In this document: piece after piece, positions 16,791 through 27,907 of the stretch
Layout of the letters: every line of letters starts with the position of its first letter
Numbering within the stretch: the first letter of the stretch is position 1
NCBI RefSeq assembly: GCF_017571495.1
Contig: NZ_JAGETZ010000007.1
Location: 62,001 to 126,000, forward strand
Direction: 5' to 3'
DNA from: Hymenobacter negativus
Lineage (GTDB): Bacteria; Bacteroidota; Bacteroidia; Cytophagales; Hymenobacteraceae
DNA length: 64,000 bases
Made by a program: the position numbers and the translations under genes
The notes under the pieces: generated by a model
What the model saw: the letters and a program-made list of their open reading frames with translations, nothing else
Told to the model about the DNA's origin: nothing
Databases searched by the model: none

Positions 16791-19106
16791 TTATTTAGTA
16801 ACCAGCTTGCTCACTTCGGCCTCGTTCACCTTCACTGGCTTGGCGGCGCGCATCTGAGCAATCCACTCTTTTTCGAGGTAGGCCTGATAATCAGAAGTAG
16901 CTTGGCCACGGGCTTCAGCCAACGTTTTGGGACCAGAAGGCAAGATTTTGTCAATGGTAGCAGCGTAGTAGCGTCCGTCTTTCTGCACGTTGTAGGTGCC
17001 CGGTCCTTTGCTCATTAGCTCGTCCATCACCTTGTTGTCGCCTTTTTGGAACACCCGCTGGGCAATTTGTACCGACAGCGGGTTCTGCTCATTGAAATCG
17101 GTTTCAATGGCGGCGGCGTTACCGGTGAACAGCGTTATCAGGGCAGCGCCATCGGTGCCGGCTGCTTTCTGTACCACTTTGCTAATGCGGGCGCGGTCAA
17201 CGCCGCGGCGGCGCAGGCTGCTGATGATGGAATCGGCGCGGGCACCAGCTAGATTAGATTTCTCACCCTTTTTCATGCGGCCCGTGATGGTAACCAGCAT
17301 GGTAGGGTCCTGCAGCATGCGCTTGCCCACTTCATCCAGCGCCATAACGCCCACTTTGGCTAGTGACGTGTTGCCAATGAACACGACCTTCTGAGGTACA
17401 TTCTTGGTGAGCATGTAGTGGCCACCCTTCACTTCTTTCTGCACGCGGGCCAGCAGTGCCGGCGTAGCAGCGCTGATGACGGTGCCCTGCACGCGCTGGT
17501 CCCACTGGTACTTGGCCTGATTCTCGGCGAAGTACTTCTTAAGACCCACCGTGTCCTCAATGGCCTTGCTCCACACCTTCTCGTCCATCAATTGGAAGAG
17601 CAGGATGCCGTCGCGGTACTCTTTCACCAGCATGCGGTAGTCCTCATACTTGGTATCGAGACTCCCTTTCTCAAAGTCGGTCAGCGACTGCTCCACGTAC
17701 TGGTCGTAGAGCTGCTGCATAGCGAAAGCCGGCTGGGCGCCCGTGCGGGGCCGCTGGTTTTGCTGTGCGTAAGTTAGGAAGTCCTTCACCAAGTAAGGCT
17801 TGCCCTTGATGGTGAACAGTGTAGAGTTGTCGTTGGCGCTGCCTTTAGCGGCCTTCATCGTAGCGGCAGGAGCCGTGTACTTGTAGCGTCCGGCGACGAG
17901 AGCTGTATCGGCTTTGCTAAAAGCATAGGTTTTGGCGGCGGCAACCTCCGAGAACTGGTCTTCCTGACGAATGCGCTTCAGGAACGCTGCTTTGTTAAGT
18001 TCCGAGCGCGAATCCTTGGCCACCTTGCTTTTCAAGCCCGATTCCATGTCGGAAAACTTGGCCAGCGGCTGCTTTTCAATCAGCTTGATAACGTGCCAAC
18101 CGTAGGGCGTCTGGACCGGAGCCGCGATATCGCCCGGCTTTTGCAGTTTGAACGCCACCTCCTCAAACGACGGAATCATGCGGCCCGTGCCAAAGGGCGG
18201 CAACTCGCCGCCGTTAGCTGCCGAGCCAGCATCTTCCGAGAATTGCGCCACGAGCTTGTCCCAATTTTCGCCCTTCTTCAGGCGGCTATAGAGCTCGTCA
18301 ATCTTTTTCTTCGCGGTGAGCGAGTCAGATTTGGCCGCATTGGTGGTGGCTCGAATCATAAGGTGAGCCACCTTGATTTCGCCCTGTGCCGTGCGCTTAT
18401 CATTCACCTTGATGAGGTGATAGCCAAAGCGCGTGCGAACAGGCTGCGACACTTGGCCTACCGGCGTTTTGTAAGCGGCCGTCTCGAACGGGTACACCAT
18501 CTGCATCGACGTGAAGTAGCCGAGCTTACCACCGTTCTCCTTCGCCGATGGGTCTTCGCTCTCGGTACGGGCCAACTGGCCAAAATCGGTGCCCGATAGT
18601 GCCTGCTGGCGGATTTTCTCAATCTTCTGGTAGGCGGTCAGCGTGTCCTGTGGGGTAGCATCGGGCGCTACGCGGATTAGGATGTGCGAGGCGTTTACCT
18701 CCTGGCCCATGCGGTCGTAGGCTTCGCGCACCAACTGGTCAGTCACGCTTTTTTCCGTCAGATAGGGCTGGGCCAGTTGCTGACGGTAGCCATCCAACTC
18801 GCGTTTGAAAGCCTGCGTAGTGTCGAGGCCGCGCTGCTCGGCTTCCAGCACCTTGAGGCGGAAATTGGTGTAGAGGTCCAGGTAATCAGTTACGCTTTGG
18901 CGGGTGCCGTAGTCCGGAGCCGAGCTATTGTTCTTGCGATATACGTAGGCAAACTCATTGGCCGGAACCGGGTACGTGCCCAGTGTTTCAACCGCTGGCC
19001 CGGTAGGAGTCGCTGCCGTGGCAGTCGAGGCAGCCGGTTTAGAAGTCTGGCAACCAGCCAGCACCGTAGCAACGGCCGCGCTGGCATACAGAATGCGTTT
19101 GTGCAT
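16791..19106 (-). CDS. PpiD/parvulin-type peptidyl-prolyl isomerase lipoprotein
   Basis: 771 aa. The N-terminus has a short signal ending in a lipobox (TVLAGC, Cys19). Two parvulin domains follow: one at about residues 137-235 (NASHILIRVAPD...FGYHLIKVND) and one at about 240-340 (VAHLMIRAT...YGWHVIKLIE). The remaining 400 residues are helical with a third, degenerate parvulin-like part. The family includes PpiD/SurA proteins that assist folding of exported proteins. Twice the usual PpiC length and lipid-anchored, it probably faces the periplasm at a membrane. It is followed by the SurA-like gene. Confidence 0.9.
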   Translation of the reverse strand: MHKRILYASAAVATVLAGCQTSKPAASTATAATPTGPAVETLGTYPVPANEFAYVYRKNNSSAPDYGTRQSVTDYLDLYTNFRLKVLEAEQRGLDTTQAFKRELDGYRQQLAQPYLTEKSVTDQLVREAYDRMGQEVNASHILIRVAPDATPQDTLTAYQKIEKIRQQALSGTDFGQLARTESEDPSAKENGGKLGYFTSMQMVYPFETAAYKTPVGQVSQPVRTRFGYHLIKVNDKRTAQGEIKVAHLMIRATTNAAKSDSLTAKKKIDELYSRLKKGENWDKLVAQFSEDAGSAANGGELPPFGTGRMIPSFEEVAFKLQKPGDIAAPVQTPYGWHVIKLIEKQPLAKFSDMESGLKSKVAKDSRSELNKAAFLKRIRQEDQFSEVAAAKTYAFSKADTALVAGRYKYTAPAATMKAAKGSANDNSTLFTIKGKPYLVKDFLTYAQQNQRPRTGAQPAFAMQQLYDQYVEQSLTDFEKGSLDTKYEDYRMLVKEYRDGILLFQLMDEKVWSKAIEDTVGLKKYFAENQAKYQWDQRVQGTVISAATPALLARVQKEVKGGHYMLTKNVPQKVVFIGNTSLAKVGVMALDEVGKRMLQDPTMLVTITGRMKKGEKSNLAGARADSIISSLRRRGVDRARISKVVQKAAGTDGAALITLFTGNAAAIETDFNEQNPLSVQIAQRVFQKGDNKVMDELMSKGPGTYNVQKDGRYYAATIDKILPSGPKTLAEARGQATSDYQAYLEKEWIAQMRAAKPVKVNEAEVSKLVTK

Positions 19107-19218
19107 ATGAAAAGAAGGAAGACGAAAACGCCGGACTATAAGAAGCCAGCAGAGCGGGCATAAAATTACCGATGCGAAATTAAGTAATTTCCGGTCGGAA
19201 TGGTGTCCGGATAAAAAA

Positions 19219-19253
19219 GAACGTCATGCTGCGACAAGCGCAACATGACGTTC
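19219..19253. repeat. short hairpin of the GAACGTCATGC family
   Basis: GAACGTCATGCTGCG and its inverse (one mismatch) with a short loop, 37 bp before the end of the 19290 gene; could double as a terminator for it. Confidence 0.75.
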
Positions 19254-19289
19254 AGTAGTTGAAGTCGTCCAGATTTGTCCCGAAATCCT

Positions 19290-19703
19290 CTAAGCCAGGT
19301 GCTTGCTAAGGTGGCACACCGTATGGTTACCCCGGGTGAAAAACTCCACCCGGTCCATGAGGCGATTGACCAGCGCCATGCCCATTCCGCCCTTGCGTCC
19401 CTGCTGGATGTAGGCGCGCAAATCAGGGCTCTGATGTGGTCCGGGAAGGAAAATAGTGTCGCCGTTGTCGGCAATTTCTACGTTCAGGTCGTGCTCGTCG
19501 ATAGCGAGCGTGAGGTCCAGAAACTGGGTTTCATCCTCGCCGTTGGCGTGAATAATAAAATTGGCTACTACCTCGTCTACGGCCAGCACTACCTGGTTCA
19601 CCACTACCTCCGACAGCTGACGACTGTCGAGGTAATTGCGCACAAAATCGCGCACCTCTTGCAGGTGGGCGCGCGAGCAGGCAACGCGGAGAACGGATTT
19701 CAC
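19290..19703 (-). CDS. RsbW-like anti-sigma factor / serine kinase
   Basis: 137 aa GHKL ATPase. The N box is VVLAVDEVVANFIIHAN (Glu and Asn for Mg-ATP), followed by LNVEIADNGDTIF and the G box KGGMGMALVNRLMD. RsbW-type kinases phosphorylate a STAS partner and may hold a sigma factor or other target. It is the last gene of a three-gene minus-strand set with a STAS protein (19814) and a SpoIIE-type phosphatase (20158), so it likely works by partner switching. No obvious target sigma factor is in the window. Confidence 0.88.
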   Translation of the reverse strand: MKSVLRVACSRAHLQEVRDFVRNYLDSRQLSEVVVNQVVLAVDEVVANFIIHANGEDETQFLDLTLAIDEHDLNVEIADNGDTIFLPGPHQSPDLRAYIQQGRKGGMGMALVNRLMDRVEFFTRGNHTVCHLSKHLA

Positions 19704-19710
19704 TTTAGAG

Positions 19711-19807
19711 GTTTTGAATGTTGAGGGTTGAGGGCTGAGTTGGATAAAATGTTGAACAAGAAGGTATAAGCCATCTCTAACTCAACATTCAAAACTCAGC
19801 CCTCACC
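19711..19807. repeat. interleaved inverted repeats in pseudoknot order
   Basis: Segments X (TTTTGAATGTTGAG, 19712-19725) and Y (19726-19739, GGTTGAGGGCTGAG) are followed by X' (19781-19794) and Y' (19795-19807), which are their inverse (Y' one base shorter). The order X-Y-X'-Y' is that of an H-type pseudoknot, not of a nested hairpin. It lies between the STAS and RsbW-like genes. Confidence 0.7.
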
Positions 19808-19813
19808 ACTTCA

Positions 19814-20143
19814 TTAGGCTGCTTCGGCTTCGGTGGCGCTGGGCACAATGGTCATCAGCGCATCAAGGCCCAGAATTTCGAATACGTTGAAGACTTTTTC
19901 CTGCATGTTGAAGAACACCAACTTCACGTTGGCATCCTGAAAGCGCTGCAGGTGCGAAATGAATACGCCTAAGCCGGCTGAGGAAATATAGCTCAGCTTA
20001 GCGCAGTCAATCAAGACTTTGCGAAAATTCAAAATATCAGGTTTAGCCAATTCAGTATCAAGGACAATAGCGGAGCTAGCGTCCAGCTCGCCGTCGAGCA
20101 GGAGGGTGAGCGTATCAGCGGAGGGTTGCGCGGTAACTTTCAT
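19814..20143 (-). CDS. STAS-domain anti-sigma factor antagonist
   Basis: 109 aa, a single STAS domain of SpoIIAA/RsbV size. The segment KVLIDCAKLSYISSAGLGVF contains the conserved Ser that RsbW-type kinases phosphorylate (Ser-Ser-Ala-Gly). When dephosphorylated by the neighbouring SpoIIE-type phosphatase it would bind the RsbW-like kinase. It is 14 bp downstream of the phosphatase gene and upstream of the kinase gene. Confidence 0.92.
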   Translation of the reverse strand: MKVTAQPSADTLTLLLDGELDASSAIVLDTELAKPDILNFRKVLIDCAKLSYISSAGLGVFISHLQRFQDANVKLVFFNMQEKVFNVFEILGLDALMTIVPSATEAEAA

Positions 20144-20157
20144 AGTGGGGCGATACG

Positions 20158-22266
20158 TCAGGCGGTTGGCGGGGGTTGGGCCGACTTGAATTTAATGACG
20201 AGCAAAGTCTGGTCGTCGTGGATGGGATAGCCAGAGGTAAAGGCGTTGAGGTCGTTTAGAATATACCTTTTGATTTCCTCGGCGTTCTGGAAATAACTTT
20301 CTTCAAGCCGAAGCTTCAGGCGGTCTTCTCCGTATTCATCGGTGCCACTACCGCCCCGCGCCTCCACAATGCCGTCGGTGTAAATCACCATCACATCGCC
20401 GGGACTGTAGTCGTAGAACTGGTTTTTGATGTGCTTCTCGTAGCTCTCGTTGCGAATAATACCCAGGCCCAGGCCAGCGGAGTCAAAGTAAAAAACCTCC
20501 TCGCGCAGGGCGTGGTAGTACAAGGTGTGGCAATGCCCGGCGCGGGCAAATACGAATCCTCCCTGCTCATAGTCAATGATGTAGAGCGAAGAGGTGATAA
20601 AGGATGACTTTTCCAGGCAGTGGGTGAGTGCCATGTTGGCTTGGGCCATGAACCTGCTGGGCACCGGAAACTTGTCGCGCTCGTTTTTGGCCAACGGGTT
20701 TTCCTGCATCAGCGAGTGAAAGATGCCTTTCATCTGAGCCATGTGGAAGGCTGCGGTCACGCCCTTGCCGCTCACATCGCCGATTATGACGGCCAGCCGC
20801 CGGCCCGGCAGGTGGAGGAAATCGTAGAAATCGCCGCCTACTTCACGGGCTGCCAGCGAGTGCGAGCTGATTTCGAACCAGTTATCCGTAGGCAGGTTCT
20901 TCGGGATGAGGCTGTCCTGCACCTGAAAGGAGATTTTTAGCTCTTCCTGAGTGCGCTGGTTATCGAGCGAGGTACGAACCAACTCGAGGTTCTCGATGCT
21001 GAGCACGGCCTGGCTCGTGAACGTTTGGAGGATGCTAAGGTCTTCGCGGTCAAAGGTGTGGGGCTCCAGCTTTAGCAGGTACAGCATGCCGTAGTTGAAC
21101 TGGAGCCCGCGCAGCGGCAGTTGCAATAAGGAGCGAAAGTGCTGCGGAAGTCCCTCAAAGCCTGCCCGCATATTCAGGTCGTTGGTAATAAACTCACCCT
21201 CGGGCAAGTCGTGGGCCGCTAGCCGCGTGCGCAACTCATCAACCTGGGGTTTGGATAGGTTGAAGTATTGCGTGGCTTCGGCGCTTTCGGCCCCAGCATG
21301 GCCCGGCGCCAGGTCGAGCCAGGCAGCATCGGCGCTGACGGTTTGCACAGCGGATTCCAATAGGATTCCGTAGACTTCGGCCGAGGTCTGGCCCCGCTGA
21401 ATGATTTGGGTAAGGCGCTGCAGGCGCAGAATCTCGCTACGCCGCTGCTCAATAATATCGGAAATAGGCAGATTGAAAAACGTCACCATGAGCCCCATCA
21501 AGGCATAAAATGCCGAGAAAAAGGCCGTGAGCAGCAGAAAAGCATACTGTGGCTGTGGGGCAATCAGCTGCGGGTCGGCCTGCGTGACGCGGAAGTATTG
21601 CACGAAAATAAGCACGCCCAGTAGCAGGCCAGCCTGCAGTAGCACGGCCCGCCATTTCTCGCGTTGGCTGAGATAAGCTACCCATTTCTGGTGCCCGCTG
21701 AGGTAAATTCCATAGAGCCCCAACGCCACGACAATGGGAATGCCGATGTAGTTGGGTGGGTTGATGCCGACCAGTCGAAAGAGCAAGGTAAACCCGAGCA
21801 GAACTTCGAAAACGGTCCATTCGCGCTGGAGCCGCTGGCCGGAGCGAAACAACACCAAGGCCCGCCAGGCATAGTTGGTGCGGGCCAGAAAAATAACAAA
21901 TAGCCCGAGATTGAGCGTGTATATACAGGTGAAAAAAAGGCTGTTGCTGCTAAAAACGGGCTGGTCTTTTGCCAGCCGCTCCAGCAGGTGCAAGCCCACA
22001 CAGGCCAGAGCCAGCATGCCCGGTCCGGTGAGCAACCCCCGTAATAGCCGCACAAAAGCCTGGCCCTGCAGCGGCGATGACCGATAGCGGTAGTATAGAA
22101 AAATGCCCAGCACGAATGCCCCTTGCGTCAGTTGGGTGCTCCATTCTGGCCAGACGCCCAGCCATGGGCTAGCTCCCGAGTGGCTGAGCGCACTAAGCAG
22201 CAGCAGCACCCAACTCAATAGGCTAAAGGGCAAAAGGAAATTCAGGAGTCGTTGAGACACAGGCAA
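20158..22266 (-). CDS. membrane-bound SpoIIE-type PP2C phosphatase with GAF domain
   Basis: 702 aa. Six to eight hydrophobic segments fill about residues 1-260, then a GAF-like region (about 290-430, TSAEVYGILLESAVQTVSAD onward), and a PP2C/SpoIIE catalytic domain (about 470-690) with REVGGDFYDFLHLP, IIGDVSGKGVTAAF and VMVIYTDGIVEARGG carrying the metal-binding Asp residues. The phosphatase would dephosphorylate the STAS protein encoded 14 bp downstream in response to a membrane or GAF signal. This is an Rsb/Spo-like module. Confidence 0.92.
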   Translation of the reverse strand: MPVSQRLLNFLLPFSLLSWVLLLLSALSHSGASPWLGVWPEWSTQLTQGAFVLGIFLYYRYRSSPLQGQAFVRLLRGLLTGPGMLALACVGLHLLERLAKDQPVFSSNSLFFTCIYTLNLGLFVIFLARTNYAWRALVLFRSGQRLQREWTVFEVLLGFTLLFRLVGINPPNYIGIPIVVALGLYGIYLSGHQKWVAYLSQREKWRAVLLQAGLLLGVLIFVQYFRVTQADPQLIAPQPQYAFLLLTAFFSAFYALMGLMVTFFNLPISDIIEQRRSEILRLQRLTQIIQRGQTSAEVYGILLESAVQTVSADAAWLDLAPGHAGAESAEATQYFNLSKPQVDELRTRLAAHDLPEGEFITNDLNMRAGFEGLPQHFRSLLQLPLRGLQFNYGMLYLLKLEPHTFDREDLSILQTFTSQAVLSIENLELVRTSLDNQRTQEELKISFQVQDSLIPKNLPTDNWFEISSHSLAAREVGGDFYDFLHLPGRRLAVIIGDVSGKGVTAAFHMAQMKGIFHSLMQENPLAKNERDKFPVPSRFMAQANMALTHCLEKSSFITSSLYIIDYEQGGFVFARAGHCHTLYYHALREEVFYFDSAGLGLGIIRNESYEKHIKNQFYDYSPGDVMVIYTDGIVEARGGSGTDEYGEDRLKLRLEESYFQNAEEIKRYILNDLNAFTSGYPIHDDQTLLVIKFKSAQPPPTA

Positions 22267-22372
22267 AAACTAGGAATAACACAAGCGCCACCGCCTATTG
22301 CGTCATTCTCGACGCTCAACCGAAGTGCAAGATACAATCGAGCATTGGAAATGGCTCCATTGGATTTGGGCC

Positions 22373-22412
22373 ATAAAAAACGGGCAGCACCGACCGTAGC
22401 CGGGGCTGCCCG
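22373..22412 (-). terminator. Rho-independent terminator of guaB
   Basis: AACGGGCAGC and GCTGCCCGTT pair, followed by TTTTTT on the minus strand, 28 bp after the guaB stop. Confidence 0.85.
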
Positions 22413-22439
22413 TTGCAAATCAACAAGTAAGCCAGAAAG

Positions 22440-24083
<1,644 letters not shown>

Positions 24084-24149
24084 TCAGAGGAAAGGGACTC
24101 TGGTAGGAAGAAATACTATAAGTAAGCTCTCCTTTCCATCATTAACTGC

Positions 24150-25913
24150 ATGAAGATTCTACACATTTTCTCCTTAGCCGCGTTGCTGGTCACCGAGGCC
24201 GTTCACCCCTTTGTCGCTACTGCCCAGAATGCCCCATGGGCCAAGCCGTTGACCAGCGACGTGAGCGGCAGCGACTTGGCCCTCGTTACCCGGGTGGTAG
24301 TCGACGCCAGCAATTACACCTTTGTATCGGGTTTCTTAAATGGGCCGGCCACCCTAGGCGGGGTGCCGGTGCCAGTAGGCGGGGCCCAACTCCGGAATGG
24401 CTTCGTGGCCCGGCTCGACCCGCAGGGGGCTGTGCAGTGGGTGCGCGCACTAGCCGCTGCCGGCTCCGGCATTGAAGCCGATGTGACCGGTCTGGCCCTG
24501 GATGCTGCGGGCAACGCAGTCCTCTGCGGCTCCTATCATAACGGGGCGCTGACACTGGGCAACTTTACGCTACCGGCGAATAGCACCGTAGCCCACACGA
24601 ATGGTGTGGTCGCGAAGCTTAGCCCAACGGGTAATTTTCTGTGGGCCCAAGCCGTTTCTGCCGGTTCCACGGAAAGTCTGTCGACTACAGCCGCTGCCGT
24701 TGATGCTGCCGGCACCGTTTACGTGGCAGTAAACACTTTTGGGACCTCCGCTTTTGCGGCTGGGCTGGGGCTGCGCAGCTTTTCAAGCGCCGGGGTACCG
24801 GGTGTGGGCACTGACTATCCGGGAATAAGCGGAACAGCGGTCAACAGTCCACTGGGGGTTTTTGGCAGCATTCTCGACTTGGTAGTGAATCCCACCACGG
24901 GGCAGTTGGGCGCGGTCGGCGATTTTCAGGGCACGCTTACGCTACGTGCGGCGGGCAGTGCAGGGCCAGCGCTTACGTTTACCTCGCCACCTGAGCCGCA
25001 AAAAGGAGCTTTCATCGCCGGGTTGTCAACCACGGGAGCTCCGGAGTGGGCGCAGGTACTGACCAGCACCGGCATGAGCCAGAATGGACGAACGGGTTCT
25101 TTTTTGAACCGACTGAACGGGGTGATACCAGCCGGAAACGGGTTTGCGGTGGCGGGTGGCTATCTGGGGGCGGGCACTATTGCCGGTGCCGTGCTGCCTG
25201 GCAGCGCCACTTCGGACAATATTACCGGTGTGCTGGCCCGGCTCGATGGTCAGGGCAGTTTGCTCTGGACGCGGGCCATATCGGGCGATGGGCAGCCGGA
25301 GAGCGGAGCGGTGGCCAATGCCCTGGCTACGGATGCAGCCGGGCAACTCCAGGTAGCCGCCTTTTTTGGTGGGCAGCTTGCGGCTGATGGCGGCGGGCAG
25401 ATAAGTGCTGGTGGTTCTGACCTGCTGCTGCTGACGTACTCACCGCAAGGCCAGTTGCTGGGTACCCAGCGCGATGGCAGCTATGGCAACGAATACCCGC
25501 AAGCCCTGGCCCTGGACCCCACGGGGCAGCCCCGCGTAGCTGGCTACTTTATGGGCACTTGTAGTGTAGGCGGCGTTGTGGTGGCCAGTGGCCCCCGGCA
25601 ATCCAACGGCTTTGTGGCCCGATTAAGCCGCACGCCGCTGGCCACCCGGGCAAACAGCGCGGCAGCGGCTGCTTTGCAGGTCTTCCCAAACCCCAGCAGC
25701 GGCGGCGCGGCTTTGCAAGTAAAGCTGCTGCCGGGAGCAGCCCCCACAGCCATACAACTGTTGAACGTACTCGGCCAGTCAGTGCATCAGCAGCAAGTAC
25801 CGGCCCGCACTGCCACAGCTACCGTGCCCACGGCAGGACTGGCGCCGGGGCGTTACGTGCTGCAGGTCGTGAACGCCGAAGGTGTAGCAACTCGGGGCGT
25901 GCTGGTGGAGTAG
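24150..25913 (+). CDS. T9SS-secreted beta-propeller-like protein, copy 1
   Basis: 587 aa. A signal peptide covers about residues 1-25 (ending VATAQ). The body is made of repeated blocks of the form G-D-A-G-N-x-x-x-x-G-x-F/Y (DAAGNAVLCGSYHNGALTLG, GFAVAGGYLGAGTI), with VARLDPQGAVQWVRAL-like strands, as in SBBP/beta-propeller secreted proteins. The last 80 residues are a type IX sorting domain: ALQVFPNPSSGG, QLLNVLGQSVHQQ, LAPGRYVLQV, GVLVE. It should be exported and either released or linked to the cell surface. It is paralogous to the gene at 26144. Confidence 0.85.
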   Translation: MKILHIFSLAALLVTEAVHPFVATAQNAPWAKPLTSDVSGSDLALVTRVVVDASNYTFVSGFLNGPATLGGVPVPVGGAQLRNGFVARLDPQGAVQWVRALAAAGSGIEADVTGLALDAAGNAVLCGSYHNGALTLGNFTLPANSTVAHTNGVVAKLSPTGNFLWAQAVSAGSTESLSTTAAAVDAAGTVYVAVNTFGTSAFAAGLGLRSFSSAGVPGVGTDYPGISGTAVNSPLGVFGSILDLVVNPTTGQLGAVGDFQGTLTLRAAGSAGPALTFTSPPEPQKGAFIAGLSTTGAPEWAQVLTSTGMSQNGRTGSFLNRLNGVIPAGNGFAVAGGYLGAGTIAGAVLPGSATSDNITGVLARLDGQGSLLWTRAISGDGQPESGAVANALATDAAGQLQVAAFFGGQLAADGGGQISAGGSDLLLLTYSPQGQLLGTQRDGSYGNEYPQALALDPTGQPRVAGYFMGTCSVGGVVVASGPRQSNGFVARLSRTPLATRANSAAAAALQVFPNPSSGGAALQVKLLPGAAPTAIQLLNVLGQSVHQQQVPARTATATVPTAGLAPGRYVLQVVNAEGVATRGVLVE

Positions 25914-26143
25914 CTAAACCAGGTTGCGTTAGGATTTGTCGATAAGCCCCATGGTGGTGTGAATGGTTGTTCGACAGCTGGATATCACCTGCCGGTGCCC
26001 TTTTGGGGCCATACTTCGCAATGGAATTAGCTACATGCACAATACGCATTTACGCTATTTCCCGTTTGCGCTGCTGGCAGATGGGCGTGCGTCGTTCAAC
26101 CGTTATTTGTGATTCATTTTTCACCCTTCCCACACTAGATTTT

Positions 26144-27814
26144 ATGAAAACAACTTTTCTGTTCTTACTGCTCGTGCTTGGCTGGAGCGCCAGGAGTGTA
26201 ATGGCTCAGACTCCTTGGGTGCAGGCCGTGAGCGGCGGTACGCAGTCGAATGCCTCCACTATTGCCACCGATGCCAATGGCAACTCTTATGTCGGAGGCA
26301 GCTTTACGAACACGATTACAATTGGCGGGACGGTATTGCAGGCAGCTACGTCCGCTGCTTTTGGCGCTTACGTGGCTAAATTTAGTCAGCAAGGGGCGCT
26401 AATTTGGGTACGGCAGCCAACGGTGCCAGGTTCCTATTCTCGGCTGGGCATCGAGAGTGTGGCCGTTGATGGCAATGGAAACGTCCTCATTGGGGGCACC
26501 TTCTCGGGCGGTGCTTGGACGTTGGGCAATGTTACACTCGCTGGCCATCCGGCCGGAGTGCTTTACTCGCAGGGGTTCGTGGCCAAGCTCGACCCGGCTG
26601 GTACTATCAGCTGGGCCCGGGCGGCAGTAGATGCCGGACGGCAGAGCACTGTTGGGGCGGTGGCCGTTGATCCGAGTGGCACCGTGTATGCGGCCGGCAG
26701 CCTGAACGGCAGTTCGGCCTCAGCGTTTATTCAGAAGTACTCGTCAGCTGGCGTAGTACAGCCAATAGCCGCAAACTCAATGCCCGGTGGCACGGGTAGC
26801 ATAACCATCACAGGGTTGGCGGTATCAGCGAACGGGCAGCAATTGGCACTGGCCGGCTGGGTACTCGAAGGCAGTGTGACGTTGCAGGCAGCCGGCACTG
26901 CTTCGGCACTGGTCGTGAATGCGCCGGGCATCAACAGTAGCACTGGGTTTGTGGCCGGCTACAGCCCGAATGGTGAGGGGCAATGGGTCCAGACGTTGAC
27001 TAGTGGCACCGGCAACCGGGCCCGGCTGGTGCGCATAGTAGCTGCGGGTGCCGATTTTCTGGCTTGCGGCTCCTACACAGGGTTGGCAACTATTGGCACT
27101 TTGTCAGTGCCAGGTTCTTCCACATATTCCAGTGGGCTAATAGCTCGGTTCGACAGCCAAGGTGCGGTGCAATGGGCGCGTGGCATCCAGGGCAGCAACT
27201 ACATCGAAGCCTGGGATGTAGCCGCCGACAGCAACGGCAATGGCTATGCAGTAGGCTACTTTGCCGGCCAGCTTGCTGCCACCGCCGGCGGCCTGAGCAG
27301 CGCAGGTGGATTCGACGCCTTCCTGCTGACCTACTCTCCCCAGGGTGGGCTGCTGAATGCACGGCGCGACGGTGGGAGCGGTCAGGAGTTCTTTACGGCG
27401 CTGGCGCTCACTGCTGGCGGGCAGCCCCGCGTGGCTGGATATTACACCTTCGGTCCCGGCAGCATTGCCGGGGTGAGTTTGCCCGCTGTGAGTAGCAATA
27501 CCGCCTTTGTGGTCGCGCTGGCTGCCACCGTGCTAGCCACGACTCCGGCCAACAGCGGCATGGCATCCTTCACGGTTTTTCCCGTTCCGGCACGTTCCGG
27601 CCAAACTTGGCAGCTCACCATTACGCCAATGCTATCGGCTGATGGGGGAGTAGTTCGGGTGCTGGATATGCTGGGCCGCGAAGTGCGTCGGCAAGTGTTG
27701 CCCATGCGGGAGACGGCCGTCAGCGTGCCTACGGCGGGCATGGCGCCGGGCCACTACCTACTGCAAGTATTAGGCTCTAATGGCGTTGCAACGCACGGCG
27801 TGCTGGTAGAATAG
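26144..27814 (+). CDS. T9SS-secreted beta-propeller-like protein, copy 2
   Basis: 556 aa from the ATG at 26144, which starts a signal peptide (MKTTFLFLLLVLGWSA) ending in MAQ; the upstream extension of the frame is not peptide-like. Body and C-terminus match the preceding gene closely: DANGNSYVGGSFTNTITIGG, VAKLDPAGTISWARAAVDAG, and a C-terminal sorting domain with SFTVFPVPARSG, VLDMLGREVRRQ, MAPGHYLLQV, GVLVE. The two are tandem paralogs 230 bp apart, each with its own leader. Function beyond secretion is unknown. Confidence 0.85.
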   Translation: MKTTFLFLLLVLGWSARSVMAQTPWVQAVSGGTQSNASTIATDANGNSYVGGSFTNTITIGGTVLQAATSAAFGAYVAKFSQQGALIWVRQPTVPGSYSRLGIESVAVDGNGNVLIGGTFSGGAWTLGNVTLAGHPAGVLYSQGFVAKLDPAGTISWARAAVDAGRQSTVGAVAVDPSGTVYAAGSLNGSSASAFIQKYSSAGVVQPIAANSMPGGTGSITITGLAVSANGQQLALAGWVLEGSVTLQAAGTASALVVNAPGINSSTGFVAGYSPNGEGQWVQTLTSGTGNRARLVRIVAAGADFLACGSYTGLATIGTLSVPGSSTYSSGLIARFDSQGAVQWARGIQGSNYIEAWDVAADSNGNGYAVGYFAGQLAATAGGLSSAGGFDAFLLTYSPQGGLLNARRDGGSGQEFFTALALTAGGQPRVAGYYTFGPGSIAGVSLPAVSSNTAFVVALAATVLATTPANSGMASFTVFPVPARSGQTWQLTITPMLSADGGVVRVLDMLGREVRRQVLPMRETAVSVPTAGMAPGHYLLQVLGSNGVATHGVLVE

Positions 27815-27907
27815 GAGCCCACTTAACAAAAGATTGAAGCAACCGGGCTAAACAATTCACGGTCCCAAGCCGTCTTAAGCACCTCCTAATTCACAATCTG
27901 GATTTCT

